Source of the DNA: Emydura subglobosa
Lineage: Eukaryota > Chordata > Testudines > Chelidae
Length of the DNA: 64,000 bases
Direction: 5' to 3'
NCBI GenBank assembly: GCA_007922225.1
Contig: ML679974.1
Location: 4,267,105 to 4,331,104 of the forward strand
Shown: positions 26,166 through 39,816 of the stretch, piece by piece
Position numbering within the stretch: position 1 is the first letter of the stretch
How the letters are laid out: each line of letters opens with the position of its first letter
Made by a program: the position numbers and the translations under genes
The notes under the pieces: generated by a model
Database searches by the model: none
Seen by the model: only the letters and a program-made list of their open reading frames with translations
What the model was told of the DNA's origin: nothing

Positions 26166-28145
26166 CACTGTGACAATCACCAGGGTTCCCAGAATTGTGA
26201 GTTACTTTGTTACCTCTCTCAATCTCAGCAAGTGAGAGTTTTGTTGCTGCTAAACTGTGTGACAACTCCCTGACACACCAGCTTGTCTGCCTTACCAGCA
26301 AACTCTTCACAACTCTGCGAGTCCAAACATTGTTTTTCAGGTAAACACTGAGCGTAATGAAGCCAAATAAACAGTAATTCAGTTTCTCTGTATTAGTATA
26401 GAGGAGGAAGATCTCCAAGATTACCGTTATTGCTGTGGATGTTAACAGAACCTTGAGTCAGTACTTAGGAAAGCTTATGTTCTATGGACCTGTGTTCTGA
26501 TACTTTGTATCTGATTTTATTATTTAAAAAATTATGATATATAGGAATGATAAAAATAAATAATTCCAAAATAGCAGAACCAAGGAACACTAAACTCTAA
26601 CTCTGCAATCAACATTCTCCAAGAACCATAGGAGTGCTTCAACAATCACTGTGTTTAGAATATATTTAGGAGGGTTAGTCTCCACTAAGCAGATTAAGGC
26701 CTTGCACTGGCCTTCCACACTACAGGTGAATTCCACGCTAATTCAATAAAGCAGCATAAACAAACTGAAAAAGCATAGGGGAGAACAATACTTCTCCTGC
26801 TCAAAAAAATTCTCATTATTCAGTCAAAAAAACTCTTTAAAGCATACCTATATTCTTTAGGTCATTTTGTGTATTTCATTACATCTGTACTTGAAAAAAG
26901 TCAGCATGTCTTTCATATGCTGTTTCTGTGATATTTGTATCACAGAATGTATTATATATATCTTTATGTACTTTGAAATTGATTTTTGCCACCCACTGCA
27001 TATTAGATTATCCCTGTAGAATTAGCAGTAATGTATAATGTTTCAAATTTCAGCTTTGCATTCTAGTTTTGTATTTTGGTGATCAATAGATTTAAAGGTT
27101 AATTTTAACATATTCACAGACACTTATTCTCCTTGGTATCCGTATGCATTTCTCTTGATACGCACATGAACTTCCTCTTAGGTTTAATGAGACTTACTCC
27201 TGAGTACAATGTAGGATGAATAAAGACCCTTAGAAAACTTACGTAGCTGTTCCATATAGGGAACCAAATTTAAGAAACTGAAATCTTTTTCCCTGAGGAA
27301 CAGTAAAGTAACCTTTTTGGAAAAAGTCTCACATAAATTTTTCTCTCAACTACAATAAGTTTCTGATCAATGCTTGAATTCTTTGTGGATTCCTACCTGT
27401 TCATATAATTCACCTTGCTTTCTCATTTTGTACTGTTACAATAAAATTAGTAAACCTAGTCTAACTTTCTAACTAGGCACAGTAGCCATTTCTCAGATAT
27501 ATTACCTGCTTCATAGTATTTCCAGCTATGTCTAGTCTGACAGTTAATTCACTTTGTTAGTTTAATTCTGTTGTTAATTGGATTGTAGTCTATTGTAATT
27601 CTACCAGTATTTATGGATCATTATAGTTGTGATGCTTTCTTGCCAGTTTTCTGGTTTATCTTAGGACGATTTAACACATTTTTCTTCCTTGAATGCCTTT
27701 TTTATTTTAGAGCCAACAAACCATTGTTTGAAAAACCTAAAAGTTTCTTCTTTAATGAAAATGATTCCCTATCAGGGAGCAGAGGGGAGATGGTGCAAGG
27801 CTCCCATGAGCAATGGGAGGAGTTGAAAAAATTGCATTATTTAATGTTTTCTCATTTATGAACTGTCGTCTTTATTAGATTTTTAAAAAGTCTAGACCTT
27901 CTAGGTCCCTGACTCAAACAGACATCTAAATGCCACCATATCACTGTGTACCTACATGTTCATCTTTAAGCTTCTGCATTAAGATGAGGTACTTTTACGT
28001 ATATAAAGGTATAAACATATCAAGCAGGGTTGAAATGAATATCACAAAATCTGGAATGTTTAGTTTTTACTGCACTCTTCCCAGCAGGAGAAAATTAACT
28101 TTATCTGAGAATTCATTTAAAAGGTGTACTGTTCTGTAAAGAGAT
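26166..28145. other. No gene recognised
   Basis: AT-rich. It contains a perfect small hairpin, CTGTGATA-TTTG-TATCACAG, at 26926-26945. No named repeat or exon recognised. Confidence 0.45.
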
Positions 28146-28149
28146 GAGG

Positions 28150-28640
28150 AGCAAACTCCTAATTTATCCTTTATCTGAAGATACAAAGGAACCAAGCACT
28201 CTGAGATCTGTGAAGGGTCTTGGCCAGAGAGTCTAGGCAGCCATGCTAGAAAATAGATTTGTTGAGAAACACTTTTGTGAACACGGAAGTCTAACTTGTT
28301 AAATCAGGTTTTAGTCTTAGAAGCATATTTTTATTTTTGTTTGCTTGTAGCCCTTTCTACCTTATGCTTGGTATCACTTAATCCTATATCCTTTTGTTAA
28401 ATAAACTTTTTACTTTTACTGTAAATCAATTCAGTGCACAGATTGAAGGGAAGGGTGTGCTAACCCCAGTTAAGGTGACAGGCTGCAGTGTATTGTCTCT
28501 TTAAAGGAGCAAAGAACTTAACTTTTATGGAATTCAGTTAAGGGGCTGGACACTGCAGGGAGATGTCTCAGGGGAACCTGGAAGTTGGGGTTCACTGTTT
28601 GTTTACTTGGTTTCATTAAGCTCAGTGAGTCATAAGAGAA
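28150..28640 (+). mobile_element. LTR-like interspersed repeat
   Basis: A TGTTAAATAAACTTTTTAC polyadenylation-like segment near 28395 is followed by a G-rich tail (AAGGGAAGGGTGTGC, GGGGAACCTGGAAG). This resembles the U3-R-U5 layout of reptile LTRs. No internal coding part and no defined ends; probably a solo LTR. Confidence 0.4.
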
Positions 28641-29600
28641 ATTGGGACTCATGATTTAGAGCAAGTTTCTTCCAACGGAGCACTCAAACTAAAGCTAAAC
28701 AATATTACTGAATAAAATAATACTTGGTCTCATGATAGCTATTTTCTGAAAAAAAAATCAATACCAAAAAATCAATACAAGGTCAAAATGACCTGGTATT
28801 AGTTTAGGAAAACTAATATAGAGGAGGAAAAGAGGTGCAAGGTAGCTTTGTCTTCATGGAAATAGCTTCTCTGAGTAAAAAAAGACTTGATATATGGACT
28901 TCTAAATCATGCTATATAAGAGAGCCTGAGATGCTCCTTGCAAATTAGATTAGATAGGTATATGTAAAAGTAAGTAAATAATGTTAAGTAGGCAAAGAGG
29001 AGAAAAGCAAAAATTAGGGAATTGCTTACAAGAAGGAAAGCCAGTTTATCAGACATTCAACTATAGAGCTAGCCTTGCACAGGATAACAAAAGAAAAAGT
29101 GAAAAGATGTGCAACAACTGTTTCTCAAAAGAGCAAACAAAAATAAGATGAAGGCAAGAACTGCTGCCTCATAGATAGTCCTTTCAAATCAGGGAACTCT
29201 AAAATAATTTCTAATACTGTAGTTACATGACATCACAGAGCTTCAAAAGCGTAATAAAACCTAAGGGAAATGCAACAAAAAAGATATTTATCCTTATGTT
29301 ATAGGAATGCCCAGCAGTAAGACAGCTTTAAAAACACATCTGGTAGGTAATAAAGGGAATCAGAACTGTCATTTTTCCCCCAACTAAGTTATGTTTTTGG
29401 AAGTTCAGAGAGCAAGCAAAATCATCCATAAGATACTTGATATCAGTTTAACAGATGCTGACATATTGTTCTCAAAAACTGAAAAGCTAAATTCTGTTTT
29501 TTAGAGGAACTGCTTATTTTGAGATAATGTTTCTTCCTTCTCCATAAGATGAATAAAAAATATCTAGCTGTCATTTGGTCAGATTCATATCAAGTAGTTA
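28641..29600. other. No gene recognised
   Basis: AT-rich sequence without recognisable genes or repeats. Confidence 0.4.
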
Positions 29601-29815
29601 ACATTTACTGTACAGTCTATAGCCCTTTTCATCACCAAAGCACTTTACAAACATTAACTAATTAATCCTTATGACATTCTTGCAAAGTGAATTAGGTATC
29701 TCTATCTTCTTTAGATGTGAAAGCTGAGGTAGCAAAGTTAAGTAATTTGCCAAAGGTCACAGAGTCATCAGTGTCATAGGATTAGAAGTCAGTAGCTCCT
29801 AGTGTGCTGTCTTAT
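29601..29815 (+). repeat. Ancient SINE/LINE-tail repeat (MIR/L3-like)
   Basis: It contains CAAAGCACTTTACAAACATT, then AGATGTGAAAGCTGAGGTAG and GCCAAAGGTCACAGAGTCAT. These correspond to the ACAGATGNGGAAACTGAGGC and GCCCAAGGTCACACAG blocks of ancient amniote SINE/LINE tails. Confidence 0.6.
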
Positions 29816-31087
29816 GGTTTAAACTACAAAAAAATGCTTCTTCCTGAAATAAACATGAAAGGTAGCAGATATAGATTTTCTGGCATCATCTACAAACAAA
29901 ACTCAAGTTACTTCTCAGGAAGGCATAATTCCTTCCAGAACTCCCTGGTACTGCAGGAGTACCAATACTACCCAACTCCCTCGAAGTGTACTGCATACTT
30001 CCCTTCTGCAAGTAAAGTCTGATCTGTTCTACTTCCCAGTGTTGTGAGAGTTAAGGCCCAGGCCATCATCTGTTTTCTTCTTCCCCTAGAATGCTTTGCA
30101 CTATAGGAGGAAGTCATTCCATTTTGGTGATTCCAGTGACTGCAAATACTATATATAAGCTGCTCTGAGGGAATGCTTGCTCCCTCTTCCTCTTTACACA
30201 ACTGCAGAACAACCAAGTATAATCTGCCCCAATTGAGAAATTTTTATATCCAAATACTTTTGCACTGAATATTTTCCAGGTCTTGGGTTGTTCGTAAATT
30301 GTCCTCATTATGTCACAGTATTAAAACAACCAGGCAAAATAAGCCAGCTATCAAGAAACAAACCTAAGAGTTCTTGTAACATCTAGTTATGGCTAGCAAA
30401 GTCCCTCCAAAAAGTCTAAATTGTTTGATTTTATCCTCTCTCTGGAATTTTTGCAAAAGACCCCATGCCATGAGCACTCGTCCTTGACACCCAAGACAAG
30501 GCAGAGAAGAAATACAACAGTCAGAATGAATGAATACAAAAAACCTCCACAAATCACTATCTGGCAGTTCCCCTATTTAAATGGGAAAACAAAATGCTTC
30601 GTTTTTGTCACCATATGATGCTCCGGGGCTATAAATCAACAGCACCCCCAAACCCACTCTCCTGATCAAAGATTTTGTCCAACAAGTACTTAACCCAGGA
30701 GAAAATCTAGACTTTTTGGCTTTTTAAACAAAGACAAAACCCATCCCTAAGATGAAAGAACACAAGGGGAAAATCTATTTTTTCCTTAGAATTACCTAAG
30801 ACCAAGCCATTTTCTCAAAATGAAATAGAGAAAACAAGATACCACTACAACAGGAATAAAGCCTACTTACCAGAATCAGTCAGAAATGCTACTTCTCCCA
30901 CCAACAGCAGCAGCCAGCTACAAAATGGCCTTCTTAACATTACAAGTTATTTGGCTATGCCAACTTTAAAGGGCCAACTGCAGAAAGGCTTGCTGGGGGA
31001 AAACGTTCCTATAAGAGGACACCCGTGAGGTGAGTTAGTAGCGATAAAGAAGTTTTCACTGATGTGGCATAGCTCAATGTTGAAGAG
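29816..31087. other. No gene recognised
   Basis: Short open frames on both strands without domain content. No repeat named. Confidence 0.4.

Positions 31088-31131
<44 letters not shown>
31088..31131. repeat. Compound (GT)n(GA)n microsatellite
   Basis: About eight GT units run directly into about thirteen GA units. Confidence 0.95.
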
Positions 31132-31134
<3 letters not shown>

Positions 31135-33184
31135 CTTTAAATGCCTTCCTTTGCTTTTTCTCTTGCTGAGAAACTTGATGCAGCTTTAGAGTAATAGTTC
31201 TACCGAGGAAAAAAAGTTAACTTTCCTAAGGCTATTTATACCAAATGCAGCCAATAAAAGCTGGTGGATCTTAATTCAGTTCACAGATTGAACAGATAAC
31301 TGTTTACATTTTAAAAAAATACAAATAAAATAAGGCTGTTGTTACATTTTTGTTATATAGCCTGTTCTTGATGAGAGTTCTGATAGAGAGACCAGAAAAA
31401 TAGAATGGGCATGGGAATATTCACTCCCAGAAATGATTGCTCTAGGTTAGAGTGCAGGCAAACTGTTGCAATGGTGTAAGAAATCTACTATTGTTTCTGT
31501 CTGCACTATAAGAATCCAGTAGCTAAACTAACAAGGCTCCTGAAGTTCTCAGTCTTGCTGTCATGTTTAATGAATATTAGCTTTACATTTTTTTCTTCAG
31601 AGACAGGGGAGGGTGAAATTAATGAGGTATCAATTACCTTAGCCTCAAAATTCAGAACATTATTTCAACCAAGAAACTGCAATTACCTTCAGCTATTAAG
31701 GTGTTAAGTAACCTATTATCAATGTGTTCCTACACTGCCAGCAATATTCCTTTTCACTAATAGGTTACAACAAGCACTCTAATTAGAAAAGTCAATTATA
31801 CAGTACAATCATTTCACATTCATAGCTTACCAATTAATATGAAAAGGTTTTTAATTGTTCTGTTAGTGCCTTTTCTTATAAAATAACTCTCTTATTGGAG
31901 AAAATTAAATTTGATAATATGCTTCAGAAAAAATACAATACTACAAAAGCTTGTGTAAGACTGGTGTGTTATACTAAACAGTAAGGGTGTAATGACTTTT
32001 TATAGTGAAGTTAAACATGTCAGTTTTCTCACTTCTGGTTTAACTGCACTGTCCACAAAATCTAGAAACTTATTACTCCAATTTAATATCACTGGTCTGT
32101 ACTGCATGTAAAGTTGGATTTTTCTGGTTGGTTGCTTGGTTGCTTGGTTTTGTTCAAGTACCAAGAGTTGGATCCTCAGAACACGTTTTTGAAAGCAATA
32201 TGTAAGCTCCCCAAACAGAGTTGCATGAGAAAAAGCATACCAATTCTTTTTCAACATGATGTTTTAATGGATATTTGATAATCACAATCTGAAGTATAAC
32301 AGTTCCTTACATCTCTATCTGATTCTCCTACCAGCTAAAACACAAGCATTTAAGATTTACATATCTTTTTTTTCTCTGCAGGATGTTTTGAAAGCTAATG
32401 TATATTTTTGTAATAAGTTGTTAGACCTTACTAGAGACTTGCTAAGGTCAGTCTGTGAGTATGAGTATTCATAAATTCATAAATCTCCAACTATTACTTT
32501 TAAATTTTACAACTGTTCTGCTGCTCAGGAAAACATGAAAGGACAGCTGTAAATAAGCATTTCATCTCACAGCCTATAACTTTATAAGCATAAATTTGAG
32601 CCAGTGTCTGCAGTCCAACTGCAATAAAAATGATCTAAGTAACATAATTGCAAGTTTATTTCTTTCCGTTAAACTCCTGAAAACCTAGTGTTATAAGGAT
32701 AAATAATTTAATTCTATATTTGCAGTGTCATTTATAAGATATTAAGGTTTTTAACATTCTTCACCAATGGTCCGAAGATATTAAATCTTCCATGAAAATT
32801 TCAAAACACCATATCTACTTTACCCACATGGTGTCTAAAACCTATATAGGTCATCATCCTGCAAACTCTGACTCATGTACATAACGACTTTTGTATATTT
32901 TTGTGTTGACACCCTTCCTATTGTATCAGCAAGCTTCAATTCTGTTAATTCTTAAATTGTGAATCTGCAAAATAACTTTCTTACTAAATGAACAGTTGGA
33001 TAACTCTGAGTAGATATGGTCATTCCCATTAGGAAATGTTTAATAGATTTGAATTGATCCGCAGATAGCATTTCTGTCCACTGCTGTCATGAATAGTACT
33101 TCAGAAAGTATACTTTTTTTATCTTCTATTTTCAATTGTTTGATATGTTTCTAAAACAAAGAAAAACCTGGTTAAACTTCCAAT
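31132..33184. other. No gene recognised
   Basis: AT-rich sequence between the microsatellite and the 33 kb CR1. No exon or named repeat recognised. Confidence 0.45.
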
Positions 33185-34731
33185 GTTGTTAAAGGGAATG
33201 CAGTGGATCTAATTTACCTAGATTTCAGTGAGGCATTTGATATGATTCCACATGGGGAATTGTTAGTTAAATTGGAAAAGATGGGGATTAATATGAAAAT
33301 TAGAAGGTGGATAAGGAACTGGTTAAAGGGGAGACTACGACGAGTTATACTAAAAGGTGACTTGTCAGGCTGGAGGGAGGTTACTAGTGGAGTTCCTCAG
33401 TGATCAATCTTGGGACCAATCTTATTTAACCTTCTTATTACTGACCTTGGCACAAAAAGTGGGAGTGTGTTAATAAAGTTTGCAGATGACACAAAGTTGG
33501 GAGGTATTGCTAATACAGAGAAAGACTGGGATATCATACAACAAGATTTGGATGACCTTGTAAACTGGAGTAATAGAAATAGGATGAACTTTAATAGTGG
33601 AAAGTGCAAGATCATGCACTTAGTGACTAATAACAAGAACTTTTGCTATAAACTAGGGACACATCAATTGAAAGTGACAGAGGAAGGGAAGGACCTGGGT
33701 ATATTGTTTGATCACAGGATGACTATGAGCCACCAATGTGATGTGTTCATGAAAAAAGCTAATGTAGTCCTAGGATGCATCAGGTGAGGTATTTCCAGTA
33801 GAGATCGGGAGGTGTTAGTACCGTTATACAAGCAGTTGGTCAGACCTCATCTGGAATACTGTCTGCAGTTCTGGTCCCCCATGTTTAGGAAAGATGAATT
33901 CAAACTGGAACAGGTGCACAGAAAAGCTACTAGGATGATCCGAGGAATGGAAAACCTGCCTTATGAGAGGAGACTCAAAGAGCTTGGCTTGTTTAGCCTC
34001 ACCAAAAGAAGGCTGAGGGGACATATGACTGCTCTCTATAAATACATCAGAGGGATAAATTCCAAGGAGGGAGAGGAGTTATTTAAGTTCAGCATCAAGA
34101 ACACAAGAACAAATGGATATAAACTGGCCATCAGGAAGTTTAGACTTGAAATTAGACTAAGGTTTCTAACCATCAGGGGAGTGAAGTTCTCAAACAGCCT
34201 TCCAAGGGGAGCAGTGGGGACAAGAAACCTAGCTGGCTTCAAGACTGAGCTTGATAAATTTATGGAAGGGATTGTATGATGGGACAGCCTAATTTGGCAA
34301 TTGACTGATCTTTTTGACTACTAGAGATAAATATGCTCACTGGCTTGTGATGGGACATTAGATGGAGTGGGTTCTGAGTTACTGCAGAGAATTATTTCTG
34401 GGTGTCTGGCTGGTGAGTCTTGCCCACATGGTCAGGGTTTAACTGATTGCCATATTTGGAGTCGGGAAGCAATATTCCTTGAGTGCAGATTGGCATAGAC
34501 CCTGGGATTTTTTCGCCTTCCTCTGCAGCATGGGGCAGGGTCACTTGCTGGTGGATTCTCTGTACCTTGAAGTCTTTAAATCATTACTTGAGGACTTCAA
34601 TAACTCAGTCATTGGTTAGGGGTTTATTAATGGAGTGGGTGGATGAAGTTCTGTGGCCTGCATTTTGCAGGAGATCACACTAGATGATCATAATGATCCC
34701 TTTTGACGTTATAATCAATGACTCTATGAGT
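33185..34731 (+). mobile_element. CR1 LINE, 5'-truncated, well preserved
   Basis: It starts inside ORF2 just before RT motif A and runs through the ORF end (34279) and a 450-bp 3' UTR to an ATCAATGACTCTATGAG tail. The coding part is in a single frame with only two stops, so this is much younger than the other CR1 copies in the window. 5' truncation is usual for CR1. The tail differs from the ATTCTATG form seen at 13320 and 25140, suggesting another CR1 subfamily. Confidence 0.88.
33191..34279 (+). pseudogene. CR1 ORF2 reverse transcriptase, C-terminal ~363 codons, two nonsense codons
   Basis: In frame: RT motif A (IYLDFSEAFD, about 33212-33241), motif B GVPQ-stop-SILGPILFN (33389-33430), catalytic FADD (33479-33490), then HLEYCLQFWSP (about 33848-33880) and a natural end at FMEGIV-stop (34277-34279). 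The only breaks are TGA at 33401-33403 and TGA at 33785-33787. Both lie at positions where CR1 relatives often have CGA Arg, so CpG decay is likely. No frameshift occurs over 1.09 kb. The N-terminal endonuclease and ORF1 are missing, so it cannot move by itself. Confidence 0.85.
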
Positions 34732-35687
34732 TACAGATCGGAAAATAATCGTGATACTAAAATACTTTAAACAGGCACCAATAATACTTTTTATAAAATA
34801 TTCACATTGTGAAGGAAAAACAGGTTAGAGTTAAGATTGTTCAGGATAGCTTAACTATGAATATCCATATTTTAAATGGCTAGATTTTAATATTAACAAC
34901 TTTCTAGTTTTCTAACTGTGAGAAGGAAATTAAAACTACAACCACTCCATTAACTTTTTCTCAATTCCTGTCTAATTAATGTTTTTGTTTAGGAATTTCC
35001 TCATTATTGAAAAAAAAATGAACTGGTGAATGACAGAAGCTATATGGGGATTCCAAGCCCTTCCATGGTCCGGGGGAAGTCTGCAGGGGCACCAAGAGAG
35101 CCTAATGATCAGAAGAGCAGAAGTTTCACCTCCTTATATTAGAACAGAAGCCTAAAGTTAATCTGTGATGTTTAATTGGAGATAGTGATTTATTAGACTG
35201 CTAAAATATTAGCAAATGCTTCTGAGCACATTTACTGTTATTTGTACTGAAATAGCCCCTAGAAGGGAAACAAAGACACAGAAGGACTAGATCCAAATAG
35301 GCTCAGCATTGCAATGCATAATGTTTAGATGCCCGGCCACCTAGCTGAATCCACAGCCATCAATTAGGCACCCAGACTCCCTATACAATGCATGGAACAA
35401 GTTAAGTGCCTTAAGAATGGGATTCACAAAAGCCAACACACACAGAGGGGAGCTGTCTGAGCTAGCCAATAGCAAATGCTCAGGAGAAGGTGCTAAGCCC
35501 TGCCCCTCAAAAGGCCTTAGGCACCTAAGCCCAGGCCAGAAGGAGAAATCTATCTCCACCGCTGGGATTCACAGCCATAAACCCTCTCCTAGTGTTGGGT
35601 ACATAAACTCTTTCTCACCAAAAAAAATCCAGGAAGGAAGAGGTGGCAGTGGTGCTGCTGCTGTTGCTGGTACAATCCTTAATCCAG
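34732..35687. other. No gene; probable repeat-derived segment from about 35290
   Basis: Between 35290 and 35600 the text has GGGATTCACAAAAGCC, CCTTAGGCACCTAAGCCC and GGGATTCACAGCC blocks typical of a dispersed reptile repeat. The rest shows nothing recognisable. Confidence 0.35.
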
Positions 35688-35745
35688 TGGTTAGAGTACT
35701 CTCCCAGGATGTGGCAAATCCCCCCTCTGCCTGATGTACAGCTGT
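35688..35745 (+). repeat. tRNA-like SINE head fragment
   Basis: CCAGTGGTTAGAGTACTCTC resembles a pol III A-box region; the B-box is degraded (GGCAAATCCCCCC). It is one of two such heads, about 245 bp apart. Confidence 0.4.
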
Positions 35746-35934
35746 TCCATCTTATATAAAATGCATCAATAGTCATTAGAACAGGGATTAACACTTGGGT
35801 CACCCACATCGCAATGAGTGCAGTAACCACCAAGTTTATGGAGTCATGTTCACTTTTTCTCTGTCCCTATAAATATTTAATTACTCATACAAAGTGAAAC
35901 AGTTTCAACAGGAGAAACTAAAACATACACCATA

Positions 35935-36135
35935 GCCAGCAATTAGGGCACTTGCCTGCAATGTGGAAGACCCAAGTTCAAGTCACTGCTCTACATCAGG
36001 TAGGGCAAGGTGCCTAAATCCCTTTGTGGCTCTAGTCTAAAGTGATTTACACAGCATATCAGTGGCAAGGCTAAGATTAGAACCCACGTCTTCCAACGCC
36101 CAGTTCAGGGCCCTATAGACCACACTGCTTCCCCT
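35935..36135 (+). repeat. MIR-like SINE with tRNA-like head and conserved tail
   Basis: The head AATTAGGGCACTTGCCTGC and the B-box-like AAGTTCAAGTCACTGCTC are followed by a tail AGTGGCAAGGCTAAGATTAG and ACCACACTGCTTCCCC, the order of an ancient tRNA-derived SINE. It is diverged and not active. Confidence 0.5.
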
Positions 36136-39100
36136 ACTACTTAACTAATTTTTTTTAATCACAATTTTTTTTTTAACCAAGCAAAGGCACTTGTCCCCAC
36201 TTCACTATATGCCAAGTTTCATGTTTGAAACTTCAGCTATTTTTGCTGAAGCAAATTTAGATTTTTTTATTTATAATGATAAAAGTATCTTTTTACTGTC
36301 CTTAATGAAAAATCATGTGAATGGTCTTTACTTCAATTTGCGGGAGGGGAAATAATTTTCAGGCAGAGATCAACAATTGAAAGTGTCGGCTCTTAAACTA
36401 AATGTTCTGGAAAGTGCATACTTTCTTTATTTTACATCTGCATTATGTACAGTAAACCTTTCTAACTTTATTGATCTTAAAAAAGTAAAAGTTGTCAATA
36501 TTTAATAAAAGCTTACTTTGGGGGAACTTTCATAATTATATTTAAAATTCATTGTGACTATGCTGGTACTATAGTCTTAACCTTTAATCACTGATAATCT
36601 TTGTCATGATTTGTAATAATTTGTCATCTGAATACTGATTCCTTGAGCAACAACCAATTATTTCAGGGAAGTGGGCTGGGGACATACTCACTAGAGAGAG
36701 ATTAAAGTCCTTGCTGTACTGATATGAGATATTTTTATAGTATTAACTGCAGAACTTCAGAGTTGCTAGTTTTTTAAGATTCTTCAGCTAATGAATTTAG
36801 GGACTAGCCTTGTAGGAATTAAAGTTCAGAAATAGGGTTAGGCAAGATGAAAAGCCTGAAGGATGTAACATAGCAAATGATAGTCACTATGTGAATACTG
36901 TATAAAGCAACTTTCTTCAATTAAACTTTAAAGCGTGTGTGTATCTGCAGTGAAAATCCACGTTACTGTGGTGTAATGGTTTTATTAGCATGAATTCAGA
37001 ATGACTATTCTACTCATAAATGACAAAGCCACAAGTCATGTAGGTCATCCCAAACTAGTGCCAATAAAACCTTGATACTACATCACACTATCATGTATTC
37101 TCCATGTCATCAGGCAAACTATTTTACAAACATCTTGGAAATGGAGCCATATGATAATATGTCATGCATTTGACCATCTCACTGTTTCTGCCTGTTAATC
37201 ATCTCCATCAGGACTACTTCTAAGCCTTTACCACTGATTAAATATCAGTCAGTCAGGAGAATAAGCTGCCCCTTGTTAGGAAGTTAGAAAATTCTGTGAG
37301 CTCAATTTCAGTATATACCCATATGTATAAACAAATAGCACTCATCATGCCTTAAGTGGAATTATAAAGTGGCTAACCTTTAAAATTAGAAGCAACAGCT
37401 GCAGCTACACAACACAGGAGGGCAGCAAAGTTACCATGAACTAGCAGCAGTAAAGGCTGCTTTATCCTGCATAGCTAAAGCTGTGTGAAGGTTTTAATTT
37501 CAAATGACTTTCTAAGACTGTTCAACAACTCGTAGTACAAAATTTGACACATTTCTGCTTCCTAAATACTAGTCCTCACACAAACATCTGATTAAACGGT
37601 GTTTTAATGTACATGCAAATACAATTTAGATGAGAAGGGGTATCATTCTGAATATCATACTCAATGTACCATGAGTTGTGCTGTACAAAAATAATCTAAT
37701 CTAAGGACCAATATTAGGTTTGTATATCTAATTAATTTAAACAGACACTGTAGGTCAGTGGACTGTCAAAATACTACCCCATCCCTTTCAATCCACAAAG
37801 GTATTTGTAAAGTCCTTTTAACGGTTTTGATTAAATCCTACATAGCAAAGGGGGACAAAAAGGCACAATATCCCCTTCCTGGCCTAATTTGCAAACTGAG
37901 GACTCCCTAGTATGGGGTAATCTCCTGCTCCCTCCATCTGCCAATTTAAGGAGTGTACTAGGTTGGGTTCAATGTGTTCCAGTGATGCCCAGCAGGCATA
38001 AAGGTCTCATGGAAGCCATTGCAAATGGTCTACATAGCACAGCCCTGAGCAAGATCAGCCCTCAACTGGCCACAAGATCAGGAAGCTGCAAAGCTGGCTT
38101 TGAACTACATTTGTCCCTATTCAGCAGCTGTGTTTTCTTTCTACTGAGAATACTATGCCTAGCTTCAAACCATGCTATGGGGAGACAGGGTGATTAGTAA
38201 AATCAAGGAGATTACTTGAAAAAGTGAATAAGATCTTGGATTTTTAATAAGAATTACTTTTCATTGACTTAAAAAATTGACTCAGGAGCCTACAGATAAT
38301 CAAAATAGGCAACAAGGGGACAAACTGCAATCAGTATTAAAGAGCAAACAAATTATCACAGAGGAAGGATGAAGTGGAGGTCAAAGTACAGGCAAAGTTA
38401 TGTCAATCATCAGAAAAAGAACAGAAAAGATGTTATACTGTTCCTAGTGGACTTGAAAGCAGAAAATTGTACTATAGCCATGAAGGAGAACTCATCATTT
38501 CAAGTTGTCAATTCTGCTGGGAACAGTCCTGTTTTCAGTGAGACTACACCCATGATTAAAGGTTTGAGGATTGGACAGTGAGTTTTTTCAAAAGTGTAAC
38601 CTACAAATGCTAACCACCATGAGTCATTTAAGTGTATGAGAAACATGTGAAAGTGTTTAGGAGAATTATGCTGAAGTGCTGAATCCACTCACCTTTTTGT
38701 GATTCATGGAAATCAATAGGATTATTTGCTTGAGCGAGGATTACTTGTGTAAAGGAATGCAGAACTGGAAACCTAACTAATGGTACCAAAGACTTGCATT
38801 CCTACAAGAAACATGTCATATTTAGCTGATTCACCTACATTTTATGAAGCACATTTTTATTCTTTGAATGTGTCTTGTATTTTTAAATCTTAAAACACTC
38901 GGTTTGCAAAACCCTATCAGATTATTTTGGCTCTTCCTGAGAATGGGGGTTGGAAAGGATGCATTTAAATTTCTTATTTGTTGGTGAGGGAGTTCTTTAA
39001 TGTTATTTTAGATATTTGTGCCTTTTATTATACATGCATATAGGAAAAAAGTGTGGCAGGTGCAAAATTATATTAAATTGAAAAATAAAGAAGAAACGTA

Positions 39101-39738
39101 GGCCCTCAGAATGTTTGACTGTATTACAAACTTATTTAGGAAGAAGCTATTCAACAGTGTTTTTTTCATAACTGTTTTTTTATAAAGCTTTGTCTGAGAA
39201 AGCTAAAAAAAACCCTCTCGTTTCAGAGTTATCTCTCACTGGAAAGCAACTTCACAAACAGGACATGATTTACAGAAGTAATAGAGAAAGGTCAGTTTTC
39301 TTACTGTTATAAACTTCATGATAGGACATAGCCTTGAATAAGATCAAAATTGCATTCCCTGTGCCAAACTAAAGTACATGGGCTGTAGTAGCCCTGATAG
39401 ATTCTGCTGGGAGATCAATGTGGAAGCAGACTTTGCAGAGTGCTTCATAGCATGCAAGGGTGCAAACCCACTGCATGGATTCCTGGCATTCTGCATTGCT
39501 TTCTAGCACAGAGTAAAAGAACCACAATGGTTCAGCGGCCTTCATGGACCTCTGTGCAGAGCAGTACTTGTCCCTAACTTTCTGCAAATACAGAAAATTT
39601 GTGTTGTGGAAATACAAAGCACAGCTCAGAAGGGAACTATAATTTAGCCTCAGCACCTGTATCCTGCCTACGTCAGTACTGTATCAATTGTAAGGTACAT
39701 TAGAGATATTTATATCTGATGATGGTGCTGAAACATCT
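36136..39738. other. No gene recognised
   Basis: AT-rich. A 102-codon frame at 37889-38197 and a 95-codon minus frame at 39369-39656 have no recognisable domain. Confidence 0.45.
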
Positions 39739-39816
39739 GGGTCCTAGTTTGGAGCAGACTACTACAAAAGTCAGCAGGAAAACTCTCAGTGACTTCAATG
39801 GGAGCATGATTGGCCT
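39739..39816. repeat. Short palindromic MITE, diverged
   Basis: The left half starts GGGTCCTAGTTTGGAGC and the right half contains GTGACTTCAATGGGAGC and ends GATTGGCCT. It has the same layout as the 9431 copy. Confidence 0.45.
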
